Source: Anoplopoma fimbria (Eukaryota > Chordata > Actinopteri > Perciformes > Anoplopomatidae). From it: a stretch of 64,000 bases of DNA. Shown here piece by piece: positions 60,801 through 64,000 of the stretch; positions within the stretch are counted from its first letter, which is position 1; each line of letters starts with the position of its first letter. Below the pieces are notes generated by a model that made no database searches, was not told the DNA's origin, and saw only the letters and a list, made by a program, of their open reading frames with translations. The stretch spans positions 11,710,748-11,774,747 of the forward strand of contig NC_072464.1 of the NCBI RefSeq assembly GCF_027596085.1. The letters are read 5' to 3'. Both the position numbers and the translations under genes were made by a program.

Positions 60801-63800
60801 AAGCATGGAGCTGTAAGATCATTTTTAAGTTATTTACCATCTACTTAGCACCTGGCTGTAGAGTCCCAACTACACAGAGTCTGTGTATGTAATCTCTTCT
60901 CTTTATGCCGAGTTTGTGATATGTGTTACTGTAGCTGACAGTAGCTGGCCAGCCCACGCATACCTGACACCACAGGCTATGTGTCACAGTATGAGGGCAT
61001 AGTCTCGCAATGCCAAGACCATCCTAGCACATATACAGAAATATACAATAACAACCCATGTTGCACTGTTCAACTGTGTGAAACTTAGAAAGAAAAAGCA
61101 CCATCTGAAATATCAGTGCAAAACATGCAGCCACAGCAATGTATTAATACATTTTGCCTCTTTTCTAATTAATGTATCAAAAAACAGTCTGAATATTCTC
61201 ATTGTTTCTCACCGTAATGCATAGCTGACTTCTATACCCAAGGCCCCAGGAAACAACTGCTCGGAGAAATTAGATAAATGGCTGTCTCAGAGCATTCTTT
61301 TCCATTTACACTTCAGGGGTCTTAATTGCTAATCAATTGTTGGCCCTCCTTTGACCATGAACACCATGGTGCTGGGTAACCAAATAGAATATTAATGTGG
61401 TCCACCTACCTCAATTGATCTTCTTGAAAGTTACCGACTCACGTTGTTATTGCTCATCAAAAAATGAAGGGCAGTAAGACAATATTAAGCAACTGGCTCA
61501 AAATGGCATCAGTTTTATTGTTGCACATAAAAACTGCAGGAAAATTGACAACGGTGAAAACCACAGAAGATAATGTAGTGTTTTGACTCAGTGTTGCTAT
61601 TATTTTTGAGTTACTGTTGGGTTATTTACCCAAAAAGAAACATAGTATGGTTGTGAGCCTTTATAATCTACTCTAACTGTTTAAAAGTCACATGTCCCAG
61701 TAAAGTTAACCCAGAATTACAGTGATGCTATACTGATGAGTAAATTTCTAAGTGTGTGGAAGCAACTATTTGTATCCTCTCTTTCCTCCCTGAGCAGCCA
61801 TTGTTGATGTGCTCTTGAGCTAAACACTTAACCCTAAATTACTCCTCAAAGGCTGCCAACCATAGAAGGCCGCACTGTGCTGGCCAGCTACCAGGTGTGG
61901 ATGTGTTAGACTAGATGAAGGTGGAGCTTGGCAGTGCTTAAACGGGCATGCTGACCCAGCAAAACCAATCCTTTAGTTAGGAGGTCCTACTGGACTATCC
62001 GGTGGGAGACTGGAAGAGCAGGTAGGATTCAAGTAGAAATGCCAGGGTATCTCTGTACACTACAGTATTTTTAGTAATCATTCTCTGTAGGATTTCTGAT
62101 GGACAAGCTGCAACATTTTATTGAAATACATACATTTTCACCTTCATTTAAGGACAGTATGCCAAATTCCAGTTTGCATTAAACAAGCTGCACTCTGTCA
62201 AATGAATTCCAGATTCCTTCCTCACTTTAAAGCATTGGATATGTTAACTTTCAAATATTAGAAAATATAAATCAAGCTATTCTTATATATCAATATTTTA
62301 TCAGTGAGTGATTTAACATTGAAAAACTCTGCACTGTGTGACTCACAATAGGCAGGCTGCTAGAAATACACCATGCAAATGGAGACATAAAAAGCCTGTT
62401 GTGTTATGTCCAGAAGCATAGCGACGGGGCCTCCTGTAAGACCAAATCAAGGTTCCACAACCGATTGACATGTAGAATTCGAAGTGCTTCTTTTGGCAGC
62501 AAAATTACTAGTTTCATGTAAAAGCATTAGAGAATGAATCCAGCACAAGATTTATAAAAACATCTTGTACTGAATTCATAACTTTAATGGGTGTATGGCC
62601 ATGAAATACAATGCTGCACTCAAAAAATAATGTATTGTAAAACTGTCACCACACATAAATGTATTTTTACAGGAGCTATCAAAGACAGTACTTACAACAG
62701 TAGACATATTTAATTTTCTTAAGAATTAATGCATTTTCAACATTTCTTTCATTTCTGAGCACTTCTGCAAAAAGTGTTTTAATTGGAAGAATGTCCACAA
62801 ATGCATTATACTGAGGACCCAGCTTTGATGTATGAAGGTGAACAAATTATACACTATGTTCCAGATATTTTGCAGTAATTACATAGCTATATTTTATTGA
62901 TTCTAAAATACTGTATATATGGATTTTGTCTCAGACAGGTTAACACTAGTTTTGAGATATCATCTCAAAAAGCATCTAGCCAGTTTTGATCTTTCTGTTA
63001 AACTGAAACATAACTGTGCTGCTAGATGTGCATTTCCTGAATTTCCTGTAAACACTGTGTATCTACCCACAGACTATGATATTGATAAACACAACACTCC
63101 TGGAAGAAATTTCATTAAATGTGGCACAAACATTTTGGTCCTGAGAAATTAATATGCTAATTATGACAATTTCACAAAAACAATAGGACCAAATTATGAA
63201 GTGATTACTTTTTGGATGTAAATTGCAACTTGACTGGTTGATGGAGGCAACTGTGAGGCAGTCATTCTAGTTTTATCATAGAATGCAGATATTCATCTGA
63301 AGAAAAGTGAGTTGTGGTGGAAAACTAACCTTTTTATCCTCCTAAGTTATGGCTGGTCACAGTTAAGGAGACTTTGTAGTAATTAATTCTGCAGGCCACT
63401 TCCCACGAGGGTCCTCACAGTTGATATCATCTCATCCACAGCTTCCTCTGTTAGTTATATGTTCCATAGTCTCTATTGTCTCCAAAAAAACTTGGTTTGC
63501 TTTTAAATGCACTCCTTTTCCCATCATTTTGCTCGAAGATATGAAACCGTAGCACTCTGTTTCAAGATTGCTGAAATTGAGACTACCACTGACATCACTG
63601 ACATCTAGGAGAGCATCCATCAATTTTCTGTGAGAGCAAACAGCAGTGGACGCGCTGAAACAGAGATTCTCTTTATCACAGAGAGAATGGCTCTGTGTAA
63701 CCTCTGCACAGCGCTGTATGAGCTTTATCAGCAAAAAGTAATGAACGCTCTGCATGTTGGGAGTATTAGAACCTCCCCTGTCCAGCATTTATGCATCATT

Positions 63801-64000
63801 ATCCTCTGTTTGCAGCTCTTGCAGCCATTCATCTGGACAGACCTCTTAATTACTAAGACGTGTTAAGGATTTGTGTGCTTTCATGATCATTTTAGTCATG
63901 ACATTTCACCTAATTTGTTCTTGTAAAATACGATCCCTCTCATGCTTTTTTCATAATTAGATTAAGCTGTCTTTTTTTTAACTAAATATATTAGTCACTC
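57876..64000 (+). other. gpc6: gpc6 intron 2, first part
   Basis: Starts with GTAAGT at 57876 and runs off the window. No further glypican exon is recognised. Open frames, the longest being 63432-63788 on the minus strand (118 codons), show no domain. A dispersed repeat at about 59219-59430 and a motif-dense stretch around 61310-61400 (TTAATTGCTAATCAATTG) are the only notable items. Confidence 0.75.
59219..59430. repeat. Dispersed fish repeat, diverged
   Basis: The stretch with CAAAGTGCTTTACAGG, TTTTAGCGGCAGGCTATTC and GTCAAGGAGCAGCAACAGAA resembles a non-coding repeat frequent in fish genomes. It has no open frame, and the family name is not certain. Confidence 0.45.

Noticed and set aside
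63432..63788. 118-codon minus-strand frame near the window end
   Set aside because: No recognisable domain and an overlapping 78-codon plus-strand frame of equal quality; no evidence of a gene.

Overview
The window is animal nuclear DNA, most likely from a ray-finned (teleost, probably percomorph-type) fish. It is AT-rich, has spliced genes with GT-AG introns and CpG-rich promoters, and carries fish-type LINE tails, dispersed repeats and a decayed Ty3/gypsy element. Nothing suggests operons, CRISPR or other prokaryotic structure. The species cannot be named from sequence alone.

Layout. (1) 1-5.8 kb is intergenic with no gene I can recognise. (2) 5.8-9.2 kb holds fastkd5 on the minus strand: one 815-codon coding exon for a mitochondrial RNA-granule protein, plus a predicted 5' non-coding exon. 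(3) About 11.9-16.6 kb holds the centrepiece, a complete miR-17~92 cluster on the plus strand in the canonical order miR-17, -18a, -19a, -20a, -19b, -92a within 1.12 kb (14649-15764). A CpG-rich region lies upstream (about 12.2-13.8 kb) with two CACGTG E-boxes and E2F-like sites, as expected for a MIR17HG-type host promoter. (4) 16.6-36.4 kb is intergenic and AT-rich, with a perfect 25-bp-stem hairpin, a LINE 3' fragment and possible regulatory blocks. (5) 36.4 kb to the window end is the 5' part of a glypican gene best matched to gpc6, plus strand: coding exon 1 (37032-37182), a 20.5-kb intron 1, exon 2 (57717-57875), and the start of intron 2. Intron 1 contains a foldback element, a LINE tail, a Ty3/gypsy remnant with a probable 3' LTR, and a MITE-like element.

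How the parts relate. In mammals the host gene of miR-17~92 is followed by GPC5 and then GPC6. Here the next gene downstream is already gpc6-like, only about 21 kb from the last microRNA, so gpc5 is missing from this position. That fits lineage-specific loss, for example after the teleost genome duplication. fastkd5 on the other flank is not a neighbour of this cluster in human and marks a fish-specific arrangement or a rearrangement. The microRNAs are probably made from one primary transcript that starts in the CpG-rich region. fastkd5 and gpc6 appear to have their own promoters.
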